In this document: piece after piece, positions 6,974-14,870 of the stretch
How the letters are laid out: each line of letters begins with the position of its first letter
How positions within the stretch are numbered: position 1 is the first letter of the stretch
Assembly (NCBI RefSeq): GCF_025993685.1
Contig: NZ_DAJPEN010000001.1
Location: forward strand, 3,720,001-3,784,000
Source: Bacteroides mediterraneensis
GTDB taxonomy: Bacteria > Bacteroidota > Bacteroidia > Bacteroidales > Bacteroidaceae
Length of the DNA stretch: 64,000 bases
Direction: 5' to 3'
Made by a program: the position numbers and the translations under genes
The notes under the pieces: model-generated
Seen by the model: the letters and a program-made list of their open reading frames with translations, nothing else
What the model was told of the DNA's origin: nothing
The model's database searches: none

Positions 6974-9628
6974 ATGCAAAATCGTTTTTCACTTATCCTG
7001 CTGATTGCAGCTTGCCTCTCTTCTGTTTCGATAGGGGGACAGGCTCAAGACAATAATAATACAACTGAACCAAGCAACAAACCGGTTATCCTCTATAACG
7101 GAACGCCCAAAAAATATGAAATCGCCGACATCAAGGTCAGCGGTGTGAAGAACTATGAGGATTATGTCCTGATAGGAATCTCCGGCTTGGCCGTGGGACA
7201 GACCATTACCGTGCCGGGCGACGACATTACTTCCGCCGTAAAAAGATACTGGCGGCACGGTTTGTTCTCTGACGTGAAAATCGTAGCCGATAAGATTGTG
7301 GACAACAAGATTTACTTGTCCATCCAGCTGACCCAACGTCCGCGTATCACCGACATCGTGATTCACGGCGTGAAGAAGAGTGAACGCGAGGATTTGCAGG
7401 CCAAACTGGGTATGGCCAAGGGTACGCAGGTAACCCCGAACTTGATTGACCGTGCCAAGATTCTGATTAAGAAACACTTTGATGAAAAGGGATTCAAGAA
7501 CGCGGAAGTCAACATCATCGAGCGGGAAGACCCGGAAAACAAGGAGCAGGTATATGTAGATGTAAACATCGACAAGAAAGCAAAAGTCAAGGTACACAAA
7601 ATTACCATCGACGGCAACGAGGTGCTCACCGACAAGAAACTGAAGCGCGTGATGAAGAAGACCAATGAAAAAGGCAAGCTCATCAACCTGTTCCGTGCGA
7701 AGAAGTTCATCGAAGAGCGCTACGAAGAAGACAAGCAGAAAATCATCGACAAATATAACGAGCTGGGATACCGTGACGCACAAATCGTTACCGACAGCGT
7801 GTCACCTTACGATGAAAAGACCGTAGATGTGTACATGAAAATCTACGAAGGACAGAAATATTACCTCCGCGACATCACGTGGGTGGGCAATACGGTATAT
7901 CCTTCCGACCTGTTGAACGAACAGCTCCGCATGAAACGCGGCGACGTATACAACCAGAAACTGTTGAACGACCGTATTTCAAACGATGAGGATGCCATCG
8001 GTAACAACTACTACAACCGTGGATATGTGTTCTATCGCCTGGATCCCGTGGAAGTGAACATCGACGGTGACTCCATCGACCTGGAAATGCGTATCACCGA
8101 AGGTCCGCAGGCCAGCATCAGCCATGTGCGCATCAACGGTAACGACCGTCTGTATGAAAACATCGTACGACGCGAACTGCGTACCCGTCCGGGCGACCTT
8201 TTCAGCAAGGAAGCGCTGGAACGTTCTTACCGTGAAATCGCACAGATGGGACACTTCAACCCGGAAAACATCAAGCCGGATGTACAGCCGAACTTCCAGG
8301 ACGGTACGGTGGACATCAACTGGGGACTGGAATCCAAGGCCAACGACCAGGTGGAATTCTCCGCAGGTTGGGGACAGACCGGTATCATCGGTAAGCTGAG
8401 CTTGAAGTTCACCAACTTCTCGTTTGCCAACCTGTTCCGCAAGAACGACAACTACCGCGGTATCCTGCCGCAGGGTGACGGACAAACCCTGACCATTAGC
8501 GGACAGACCAACGGACGTTACTATCAGTCATACAGCGTGTCGTTCTTCGACCCTTGGTTTGGCGGCAAGCGACCGAACTCCTTCTCTGTATCGGCCTTCT
8601 ATTCTGTACAGACCGACGTGAGCAGCCAGTACTACAACTCTGCCTACATGAACAACTACTACAACATGCTGAGCGGTTACGGTTACTACGGAGGATACGG
8701 AAACTACTACGACAACTACGAATCCTACTACGACCCCGACAAGTCTATCAAGATGTTCGGTGTATCTGTAGGATGGGGTAAGCGTCTGCGCTGGCCGGAT
8801 GACTACTTCACCTTGTCGGCCGAACTGTCTTACCAGCGGTTCATGCTGAAAGACTGGAGCTACCTCTACATCAAGCTGAACAACGGACAGTATATGAACA
8901 CCGGTAACTGCAACAACCTGAGCCTGAACCTGACCCTGTCGCGTAACTCTACGGACAATCCGATTTTCCCGCGTTACGGTTCCGAGTTCTCAGCTTCCTT
9001 GCAAATTACACCGCCGTACTCTCTGTTCAGCAAGAAGGATTACTCTACTTACGGAAAAGACAACTACCAAGATGCAGCCAGCATGTACAAGTGGATTGAA
9101 TACCACAAGTGGAAATTCAAAGCCAAAACTTATACGGCCCTGATGGATATCCAGAAATGTCCGGTCATCATGACCCGTACGGAATTCGGTATCCTCGGCC
9201 ACTTCAACAAGTACAAGCGCTCACCGTTTGAAACCTTCTACGTGGGAGGTGACGGTATGACGGGTTACAGCTACAACTACGCATCCGAAACCATCGCCCT
9301 CCGTGGATATGAAAACGGTTCACTCACCCCGTACGGAAGTGAAGGTTATGCTTACATCCGTCTGGGTGCCGAACTCCGCTACCCGCTGATGCTCGAGAAC
9401 TCTACCAGCATCTATGCCCTGGGCTTCGTGGAAGCCGGTAATGCCTGGAACAACGTAACCGACTTCAACCCCTTCCAGTTGAAACGTTCGGCCGGAGTCG
9501 GTGTCCGTATCTTCCTGCCGATGATTGGTATGATGGGTATTGACTGGGCATACGGTTTCGACAAGATTGACGGTTCAATGCAATACAGCGGAAGCCAGTT
9601 CCACTTTATCATCGGACAAGAATTCTAA
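6974..9628 (+). CDS. bamA: Outer-membrane protein assembly factor BamA
   Basis: 884 residues. A signal peptide leads to five POTRA-like domains over roughly residues 40-440 (EIADIKVSGVKNYEDY, ITDIVIHGVKKSEREDL, VKVHKITIDGNEVLTDKKL, YLRDITWVGNTVYPSDLL, ISHVRINGNDRLYENIV). These are followed by a 16-strand barrel ending in a terminal Phe (FHFIIGQEF). The conserved L6 RGY appears as LRGYENGS near residue 775. BamA folds and inserts outer-membrane beta-barrels. Residues about 552-589 form a Tyr/Gly/Asn-rich segment within the barrel, probably a long extracellular loop. The next two genes encode OmpH/Skp periplasmic chaperones, as is common. Confidence 0.97.
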   Translation: MQNRFSLILLIAACLSSVSIGGQAQDNNNTTEPSNKPVILYNGTPKKYEIADIKVSGVKNYEDYVLIGISGLAVGQTITVPGDDITSAVKRYWRHGLFSDVKIVADKIVDNKIYLSIQLTQRPRITDIVIHGVKKSEREDLQAKLGMAKGTQVTPNLIDRAKILIKKHFDEKGFKNAEVNIIEREDPENKEQVYVDVNIDKKAKVKVHKITIDGNEVLTDKKLKRVMKKTNEKGKLINLFRAKKFIEERYEEDKQKIIDKYNELGYRDAQIVTDSVSPYDEKTVDVYMKIYEGQKYYLRDITWVGNTVYPSDLLNEQLRMKRGDVYNQKLLNDRISNDEDAIGNNYYNRGYVFYRLDPVEVNIDGDSIDLEMRITEGPQASISHVRINGNDRLYENIVRRELRTRPGDLFSKEALERSYREIAQMGHFNPENIKPDVQPNFQDGTVDINWGLESKANDQVEFSAGWGQTGIIGKLSLKFTNFSFANLFRKNDNYRGILPQGDGQTLTISGQTNGRYYQSYSVSFFDPWFGGKRPNSFSVSAFYSVQTDVSSQYYNSAYMNNYYNMLSGYGYYGGYGNYYDNYESYYDPDKSIKMFGVSVGWGKRLRWPDDYFTLSAELSYQRFMLKDWSYLYIKLNNGQYMNTGNCNNLSLNLTLSRNSTDNPIFPRYGSEFSASLQITPPYSLFSKKDYSTYGKDNYQDAASMYKWIEYHKWKFKAKTYTALMDIQKCPVIMTRTEFGILGHFNKYKRSPFETFYVGGDGMTGYSYNYASETIALRGYENGSLTPYGSEGYAYIRLGAELRYPLMLENSTSIYALGFVEAGNAWNNVTDFNPFQLKRSAGVGVRIFLPMIGMMGIDWAYGFDKIDGSMQYSGSQFHFIIGQEF

Positions 9629-9648
9629 CACTTAAAAACCAAAGAATT

Positions 9649-10164
9649 ATGAAGAGACTCGTTTTATCCGTTTTGCTGTTAGTGGCCGCCGTAGGCATGG
9701 CCTCAGCACAGAAATTCGCACTGGTAGATATGGAGTACATCCTCAAGCAGATTCCTTCCTATCAACAGGCCAACCAACAGATGGAGTCACTGTCAAAGGA
9801 ATGGCAAAGCCAGATTGAGGCCAAAGCCAACGAAGCAAAGAAGCTGTATGAAGATTACCAGAAGACAGCAGGCACCCTCTCGGCTGCCCAGAAGACCAGC
9901 AAGGAAGATGCCATCGTAGCCAAGGAAAAAGAAGCGGCTGAACTCCGCAAGCAATATTTCGGACCGGAAGGAGAGCTGATGAAGAAACGTCAGGAACTGA
10001 TTGCTCCGATTCAGGATGCCATCTACAATGCAGTGAAGACCATCGCCACCCAGCGTGGATATGATGCCGTGATTGACCGTGCATCGGCCCAAAGCATGAT
10101 TTTTGCCTCTCCACGCATCGATATCAGCAATGAGGTTCTTGCAAAACTAGGATATTCAAATTAA
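9649..10164 (+). CDS. OmpH/Skp family periplasmic chaperone (first copy)
   Basis: 171 residues with a signal peptide ending near ASAQ, then KFALVDMEYILKQIPSYQQANQQM. This is the OmpH/Skp opening, with a long charged helical arm (residues 40-115) that forms the tentacle of the trimeric chaperone. It ends with a beta-strand block (AVKTIATQRGYDAVIDRA). The family holds unfolded outer-membrane proteins in the periplasm for delivery to BamA. It starts 20 bp after bamA and is probably co-transcribed. Confidence 0.92.
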   Translation: MKRLVLSVLLLVAAVGMASAQKFALVDMEYILKQIPSYQQANQQMESLSKEWQSQIEAKANEAKKLYEDYQKTAGTLSAAQKTSKEDAIVAKEKEAAELRKQYFGPEGELMKKRQELIAPIQDAIYNAVKTIATQRGYDAVIDRASAQSMIFASPRIDISNEVLAKLGYSN

Positions 10165-10169
10165 TTTTA

Positions 10170-10177
10170 TACATTTG
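10170..10177 (+). promoter_or_regulatory. -7-like box (TACATTTG) before the second ompH
   Basis: TACATTTG fits TAnnTTTG and lies in the 79-bp gap between the two chaperone genes, so the second copy could have its own promoter with a leader of about 60 nt. No -33 TTG at the usual distance. Confidence 0.35.
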
Positions 10178-10243
10178 CAGCCGGGGTTTACAAAGACCGT
10201 TTTTTACATCGAATTAATTAATAACAAATAGAAACTTGAGATT

Positions 10244-10801
10244 ATGTTGAAGAAAATTGCTTTTTTACTTTTGCTCATCGCACCGATGAGTGTATTCGCA
10301 CAGAAGTTTGCGCATTTCAAATCAATGGATATCATCCCGGTAATGCCGGAATACGCAAAGGCACAGACTGACATCGAGACCATGCGTAAACAATACGAAG
10401 ACGAAATCAAACGTGCTTCCGACGAATTCAACAAGAAATATGCAGAATATCAGCAAGAACAGAAGAACTTGCCGCAGAACATTCAGGAACGCCGCCAGAA
10501 AGAATTACAGGACCTGAGCGAAAAGGGCATGCAGTTCCAGCAGGACGCCCAGCAGCAGCTGCAGAAAGCATACGCTGACATGATGGAACCCATCTACAAG
10601 AAAATGGAAGATGCTGTAAAGGCTGTAGGTAAAGCCGGTGCGTACACTTACGTATTCGACCTGAACCGTACAGACATCCCTTACATCGATGAAACTCAGT
10701 CAAAAGATATTACCAACGACATCAAGACCAAACTGGGCATCAGCCTGACTGCCGTTCCGGCTACTCCGGCTGCCGCTCCTGCAGCTACTCCGGCTCAGTA
10801 A
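10244..10801 (+). CDS. OmpH/Skp family periplasmic chaperone (second copy)
   Basis: 185 residues. The signal peptide (IAFLLLLIAPMSVFAQ) is followed by KFAHFKSMDIIPVMPEYAKAQ, paralogous to the preceding gene. A highly charged coiled helix occupies residues 40-110 (EYQQEQKNLPQNIQERRQKE). The C-terminus carries an Ala/Pro/Thr-rich tail of about 18 residues absent from the first copy. It is expected to act as a second Skp-like chaperone, perhaps with a different client range. A strong intrinsic terminator follows, ending the envelope unit before murI. Confidence 0.92.
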   Translation: MLKKIAFLLLLIAPMSVFAQKFAHFKSMDIIPVMPEYAKAQTDIETMRKQYEDEIKRASDEFNKKYAEYQQEQKNLPQNIQERRQKELQDLSEKGMQFQQDAQQQLQKAYADMMEPIYKKMEDAVKAVGKAGAYTYVFDLNRTDIPYIDETQSKDITNDIKTKLGISLTAVPATPAAAPAATPAQ

Positions 10802-10832
10802 GCAAAGGTTCTTTGTCGTCCTGACTTCTCAT

Positions 10833-10881
10833 GTCATTCAGAGAAACACGGAAAGGTTTCTCTGAATGACATTTTTCTTTT
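10833..10881 (+). terminator. Intrinsic terminator after the second ompH
   Basis: A perfect 15-bp stem (10833-10847 with 10856-10870), an 8-nt loop and then ATTTTTCTTTT. The earliest in-frame ATG of the murI frame (10866) lies inside the 3' arm, so that start is unlikely. Confidence 0.9.
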
Positions 10882-10904
10882 CAACCACTTCAACCGTTTT
10901 ATCC

Positions 10905-11750
10905 ATGCATCCGCTATCCGCTCCCCACACCGGCCCCATCGGAGTCTTCGATTCCGGCTACGGAGGCCTCACCATCCTTGGAAAGTTCATCGAACGCCTG
11001 CCGCAGTACGACTACCTGTACTTGGGCGACAATGCCCGCGCCCCCTACGGCACGCGTTCGTTCGAGGTGGTCTACGACTTCACCCTCCAGGCAGTCAAGA
11101 AACTGTTCGAACTGGGTTGCCCACTGGTGATTCTGGCCTGCAACACAGCCTCGGCCAAAGCCCTCCGCAGCATCCAGCAGAACGACCTGCCCCATCTGGA
11201 CCCCACCCGGCGCGTACTGGGAGTAATCCGTCCCACAGTGGAATGCATCGGCGACATCACACGCAACGGACACGTAGGCTTACTGGCCACAGCAGGCACG
11301 GTGCGTTCCGAATCCTATCCGCTGGAAATCAAAAAAATTTATCCCGACATTCAAGTGACGGGAATGGCCTGCCCCATGTGGGTGCCGCTGGTAGAAAACA
11401 AGGAATACGACGGAGACGGAGCCGACTACTTCGTGAAAGAATACATTGATGCCATCCTGCAAAAAGACCCGGACATCGACACACTGATTCTGGGATGCAC
11501 CCACTATCCGCTGCTGCTGCGCAAAATACGGCAGTTCACCCCACCCCACATCCAGCTGGTGACCCAAGGCGAATACGTGAGCGAGAGCCTGAAAGACTAT
11601 CTTTCGCGCCACCCGGACATGGATGCCCGCTGCTCGAAGAACAAACGGCGGGAATTCCTCACCACGGAATCGGAAGAGAAGTTCCGCGAATCCGCCTCGG
11701 TCTTCCTGCACAGTGCCGACGTACACGTGCGCAACGTCGTGCTTGAATGA
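10905..11750 (+). CDS. murI: Glutamate racemase
   Basis: 281 residues from the ATG at 10905; an upstream ATG at 10866 falls within the terminator stem and was rejected. The enzyme makes D-glutamate for peptidoglycan. Family signatures are clear: GVFDSGYGGLTIL with Asp16, the first catalytic Cys79 in ILACNTASAKAL, PTVE, and the second catalytic Cys198 in LGCTHYPLLL. The 3' end faces the GH3 gene with only 17 bp between stop codons and no room for a terminator. Confidence 0.97.
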   Translation: MHPLSAPHTGPIGVFDSGYGGLTILGKFIERLPQYDYLYLGDNARAPYGTRSFEVVYDFTLQAVKKLFELGCPLVILACNTASAKALRSIQQNDLPHLDPTRRVLGVIRPTVECIGDITRNGHVGLLATAGTVRSESYPLEIKKIYPDIQVTGMACPMWVPLVENKEYDGDGADYFVKEYIDAILQKDPDIDTLILGCTHYPLLLRKIRQFTPPHIQLVTQGEYVSESLKDYLSRHPDMDARCSKNKRREFLTTESEEKFRESASVFLHSADVHVRNVVLE

Positions 11751-11767
11751 CAAAAAATGGCCCGGTC

Positions 11768-14053
11768 TTATTCCGCCACAAAAGCAGCCCGTTGCACATT
11801 GCGGCTGTCCGGGCCCACCATCACTTCGAACTCTCCCGGTTCATATCCATATTCCAGACGAGAGTTATAATACTTCAAATCCTCGTCATCCAGCACGAAC
11901 TCTACCTTCCGCGTTTCTCCTTTTTTGAGAAATATCCGCTGGAAAGCCTTCAGCTCCTTCACCGGACGGGCAATTTCGGCATACACGTCGTGCAGGTACA
12001 GCTGCACAACCTCCACCCCGTCGTACCGGCCCGTATTCGTCACGGGCACTGTCACCTTGAGCTGTCCGCCCTCAGGCATACGCTCCGCACTCAGCTGCAA
12101 ACCACCGTAGCGGAACGTCGTATAGCTCAAACCATAGCCGAACGGATACAGCGGTTCGTTGCTCTGGTCGATGTAATTGCTGGCATAACGGTTGAAACAG
12201 GTGCCATCCGCATCCGGACGCCCGGTATTCAGGTGATTGTAGTACAGCGGCAACTGCCCTACGGCACGCGGGAAACTGGTGGTCAGCTTTCCGGAGGGAG
12301 ACACTTCCCCAAACACCACATCGGCAATGGCATCGCCTGCCTCGCTGCCGGCAAACCACACATTCAGGATGGCCGGCACATGCGCAGCTTCCCAGCACAA
12401 ATCCAGCGGGCGCCCGGTGAACAACGCCAGCACCACCGGCTTTCCGGTAGCCACCAGTGCCTTCAGCAAATCCTGCTGCGCATCCGGAAGCCGAATCTCC
12501 GTACGCGAAGCAGATTCCCCGCTCATCTCGGCACACTCGCCCAGTGCCGCCACAATCACATCTGCCGAGGCCGCCACACGCAACGCCTCCGCCCGCAACT
12601 GACGGTCATCCCCACGCACCAACGGACGCGGGCCCACCGCTCCTTTCTCCGTATCCTCACTATAATACAGATTACTTCCTTTGGCATAAGAAACCGTTGC
12701 CCTGTCGCCCACGGCACGGCGGAACGCCTCATACATCGTCACATGCCGGTCGGTCGCACAATTCATGCTCCACGTGCCACACATGTTGTTCTGCGCATCC
12801 GCCAGCGGACCAATCAGCGCAATGCGTCCTTTCTTCTGCAAAGGCAAGAGCTGCCCGTCGTTCTTCAGCAAGACAAAAGTCTCCGCAGCAATCTCACGCG
12901 CCGCCTTGCGGTGTGCTTCCGTAAACAGCTCCTTCCGTGCACGCAACGTATCGCAGTATTTATACGGGTTCTCAAACAGCCCCAGCTTGTACTTGGCCTC
13001 CAACACCCGACGGCAAGCCTCGTCAATGCGCTCCTGCGTCACCGCCTTGTCCTTCAGGGAAGCCTCCAAGGTATGCAAGAAGCCATGCGCCACCATATCC
13101 ATGTCCGTTCCCGCATTCAAGGCACGGGCAGAAGCCTCCTGCAAGTCAGCCACCCCGTGTGTCTTCATCTCCTGAATGGAATTGTAGTCTGTCACCACAA
13201 ACCCCTTGAAACCCCATTCGTTCCGCAGCAAATCGGTGAGCAGCCACTTGTCGGCCGTCGCCGGCACGCCGTTGATGGTATTGAACGAACTCATCACCGA
13301 GCCTACTCCGGCATCCACCGCTCCCTTGTACGGACGGAGATACACATTGTACATCCGGTTGCGGCTCATATCCACCGAATTGTAGTCGCGCCCCGACTCC
13401 GAAGCCCCATAAAGGGCGAAATGCTTCACGCAAGCCATGATTTCATCGTTCCGCTTCATGCCGTCGCCCTGATAACCGCGCACATACGCCCCCGCCATCA
13501 ACGCACCGAGGTACGGGTCCTCCCCGCTTCCTTCCGCCACACGCCCCCAGCGGGCATCCCGGCAGATATCCACCATCGGACTGAATGTCCAGCTCACTCC
13601 GTCGGCACTGGCTTCCGTGGCAGAAATACGCGCCATGCGCTCCACAGCCGCCGTATCCCAGCTGCACGACAACGCCAGCGGAATCGGAAAAATGGTCTCA
13701 TACCCATGAATCACATCGGCCCCCACCATCAACGGAATACCCAGACGGCTTTCCTCCACCGCCATGCGCTGAAGCTGATAGATTTTGCCGACTCCTTTCA
13801 CATTGAAGAAGCCGCCCACCTCCCCGGCACGGATGGCCTCCGCCAGCTGGCTGTTCTTCACCGCCCCCGACACCAGGTCGTTTCCTGCCGGCAGATTCAA
13901 CTGTCCCAGTTTTTCCTGTAATGTCATCCGCCCCATCAGGTCACTGACAAAACGGTCCATTTCCGCATCCCTTCCTCCGTTTTCCGAGGAACTGCATCCT
14001 GCCACGGCCAGCAACAGGAGACTTGCTTTCACAAACTGACTTATTTTTCCCAT
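11768..14053 (-). CDS. GH3 family beta-glucosidase-type lipoprotein
   Basis: 761 residues from the ATG at 14053; the open frame extends to 14125, but a -7 box at 14084-14091 places the transcript start downstream of that codon. A lipoprotein signal (LLLLAVAGC) precedes the GH3 (alpha/beta)8 domain (VGADVIHGYETIFPIPLALS, ARWGRVAEGSGEDPYLGA, CVKHFALYGASESGRDYN). The nucleophile is Asp289 in FKGFVVTDYNS. The second alpha/beta domain (LLKNDGQLLPL, IALIGPLADAQ) and a C-terminal fibronectin-III-like domain (VTNTGRYDGVEVVQLYLHD) complete the typical three-domain layout. It probably cleaves terminal beta-linked glucose or related sugars in the periplasm or on the outer membrane. No other carbohydrate gene is adjacent, so the substrate is open. 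Confidence 0.93.
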   Translation of the reverse strand: MGKISQFVKASLLLLAVAGCSSSENGGRDAEMDRFVSDLMGRMTLQEKLGQLNLPAGNDLVSGAVKNSQLAEAIRAGEVGGFFNVKGVGKIYQLQRMAVEESRLGIPLMVGADVIHGYETIFPIPLALSCSWDTAAVERMARISATEASADGVSWTFSPMVDICRDARWGRVAEGSGEDPYLGALMAGAYVRGYQGDGMKRNDEIMACVKHFALYGASESGRDYNSVDMSRNRMYNVYLRPYKGAVDAGVGSVMSSFNTINGVPATADKWLLTDLLRNEWGFKGFVVTDYNSIQEMKTHGVADLQEASARALNAGTDMDMVAHGFLHTLEASLKDKAVTQERIDEACRRVLEAKYKLGLFENPYKYCDTLRARKELFTEAHRKAAREIAAETFVLLKNDGQLLPLQKKGRIALIGPLADAQNNMCGTWSMNCATDRHVTMYEAFRRAVGDRATVSYAKGSNLYYSEDTEKGAVGPRPLVRGDDRQLRAEALRVAASADVIVAALGECAEMSGESASRTEIRLPDAQQDLLKALVATGKPVVLALFTGRPLDLCWEAAHVPAILNVWFAGSEAGDAIADVVFGEVSPSGKLTTSFPRAVGQLPLYYNHLNTGRPDADGTCFNRYASNYIDQSNEPLYPFGYGLSYTTFRYGGLQLSAERMPEGGQLKVTVPVTNTGRYDGVEVVQLYLHDVYAEIARPVKELKAFQRIFLKKGETRKVEFVLDDEDLKYYNSRLEYGYEPGEFEVMVGPDSRNVQRAAFVAE

Positions 14054-14083
14054 AAAATCAATAGCTTTTAATATTCTGACTTT

Positions 14084-14091
14084 CAAAAGTA
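14084..14091 (-). promoter_or_regulatory. -7 box (TACTTTTG) for the GH3 gene
   Basis: TACTTTTG on the minus strand, 30 bp upstream of the start chosen at 14053; it would start transcription near 14077. Confidence 0.55.
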
Positions 14092-14143
14092 TCATTTTTT
14101 CGGACATAACCGGTTGAAAAACCACGGATTATTTTGCCCGGAA

Positions 14144-14225
14144 AAACGCACTTGAGTTTACTCCAAAACGCAAGGACGTTTTCATTGAAACGCAAGGACG
14201 TTTAGAGGAAAACGCAAGTGCGTTT
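14144..14225. repeat. Four-unit 22-bp-period palindromic repeat array (array 1)
   Basis: Four 16-bp units start at 14144, 14166, 14188 and 14210, each AAACG-N6-CGTTT (the first ends AGTTT). They are separated by unrelated 6-bp spacers, giving an exact 22-bp period. Cores in order are CACTTG, CAAGGA, CAAGGA, CAAGTG. Unit 1 is nearly the reverse complement of unit 4. The array lies between the divergent GH3 and tRNA-Arg promoters, so it is not at the 3' end of any gene. The same architecture recurs at 42061-42142. I do not recognise the family. Confidence 0.9.
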
Positions 14226-14330
14226 TTAAGAAGGTGTTTTCCCAGCCTGAAAAAGGGAGGAAAATAGCCGAAAAATCAGGCGAAAACCGCTTTTTTCAAA
14301 CCAAAGGCAGGAATATTCAATAAAAAGACT

Positions 14331-14338
14331 TACTTTTG
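14331..14338 (+). promoter_or_regulatory. -7 box (TACTTTTG) for tRNA-Arg
   Basis: TACTTTTG ends 9 bp before the first tRNA nucleotide, the expected spacing for a very short tRNA leader. Confidence 0.6.
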
Positions 14339-14347
14339 CGGAAAGTT

Positions 14348-14419
14348 GCCCTTGTAGTTCAACGGATAGAATAGAAGTTTCCTAAACTTTAGATTCGGGT
14401 TCGATTCCCGACGAGGGTA
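14348..14419 (+). tRNA. tRNA-Arg (anticodon CCU)
   Basis: The cloverleaf can be drawn completely: acceptor arm GCCCTTG with CGAGGGT, D-arm GTTC/GAAT, anticodon arm GAAGT/ACTTT around loop TTCCTAA (anticodon CCT, reading AGG), and T-arm TCGGG/CCCGA around TTCGATT. CCA is not encoded. An intrinsic terminator follows immediately. Confidence 0.93.
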
Positions 14420-14420
14420 C

Positions 14421-14468
14421 AAAAAAAACAAGCCGCTCTTCCCGGAAGGAAAAGCGGCTTGTTTTTTT
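14421..14468. terminator. Bidirectional terminator between tRNA-Arg and rpsO
   Basis: A 12-bp stem (14426-14437 with 14453-14464) is flanked by an A-run on the left and a T-run on the right, so it can stop both the rightward tRNA transcript and the leftward rpsO transcript. Confidence 0.9.
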
Positions 14469-14487
14469 GCCTGCAGCAAGTAACGGA

Positions 14488-14757
14488 TTACTTACGAAGA
14501 CCAAGTTCTTTGACAATGTTACGATATCTTTCGATATCACGGCTCTTCAGGTAGTTCAGCAAAGAACGACGCTTACCTACCAAAGTTGTCAAAGCTCTTT
14601 CAGTGCTATAATCTTTTCTGTTGAGCTTCATGTGCTCAGTCAGGTGAGAAATACGGTATGAAAACAATGCTATCTGCGCTTCAGGTGAGCCAGTATCAGT
14701 GTTAGACTTTCCGTACTTTCCAAAGATTTCTTGTTTTTTAGCTGCGTCTAAATACAT
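14488..14757 (-). CDS. rpsO: 30S ribosomal protein S15
   Basis: 89 residues, the standard S15 length. S15 binds 16S rRNA early in 30S assembly. Recognisable blocks are KYGKSNTDTGSPEAQIALFSYRISHLTEHMK and LVGKRRSLLNYLKSRDIERY with a C-terminal GLRK. It is a single gene with its own strong promoter and the shared bidirectional terminator. Confidence 0.99.
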   Translation of the reverse strand: MYLDAAKKQEIFGKYGKSNTDTGSPEAQIALFSYRISHLTEHMKLNRKDYSTERALTTLVGKRRSLLNYLKSRDIERYRNIVKELGLRK

Positions 14758-14800
14758 AATTTGACTGTTTATTAAAATGTATAAATTTGATTTGCGGATG

Positions 14801-14830
14801 CAAAGGTAAGCATAATCTTTCAGACTACAA
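14801..14830 (-). promoter_or_regulatory. rpsO promoter (TTG-N19-TACCTTTG)
   Basis: On the minus strand a TTG (14830-14828) lies 19 bp before TACCTTTG (14808-14801). Both match the Bacteroides -33/-7 pattern, one of the best promoters in the window. Confidence 0.75.
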
Positions 14831-14870
14831 GCATTTTACGACTTTTTTTCACAAACAAGCCAAAAAGGGT

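Noticed and set aside
11747..13921. Long open frame (over 700 codons) on the plus strand
   Set aside because: It lies entirely opposite the well-supported GH3 lipoprotein gene; its His/Arg/Gln-rich product has no recognisable domain and is a codon-bias shadow. Similar antisense frames at 39420-40835, 42535-43839 and 50265-51665 were rejected for the same reason.
14144..14225. Array 1 as a CRISPR array
   Set aside because: Units are 16 bp and spacers only 6 bp, there are four units, and no cas genes are present; CRISPR spacers are about 30 bp.
14348..14468. tRNA-Arg as an integration site for a mobile element
   Set aside because: No integrase, direct repeat of the tRNA 3' end, or foreign gene block lies on either side.
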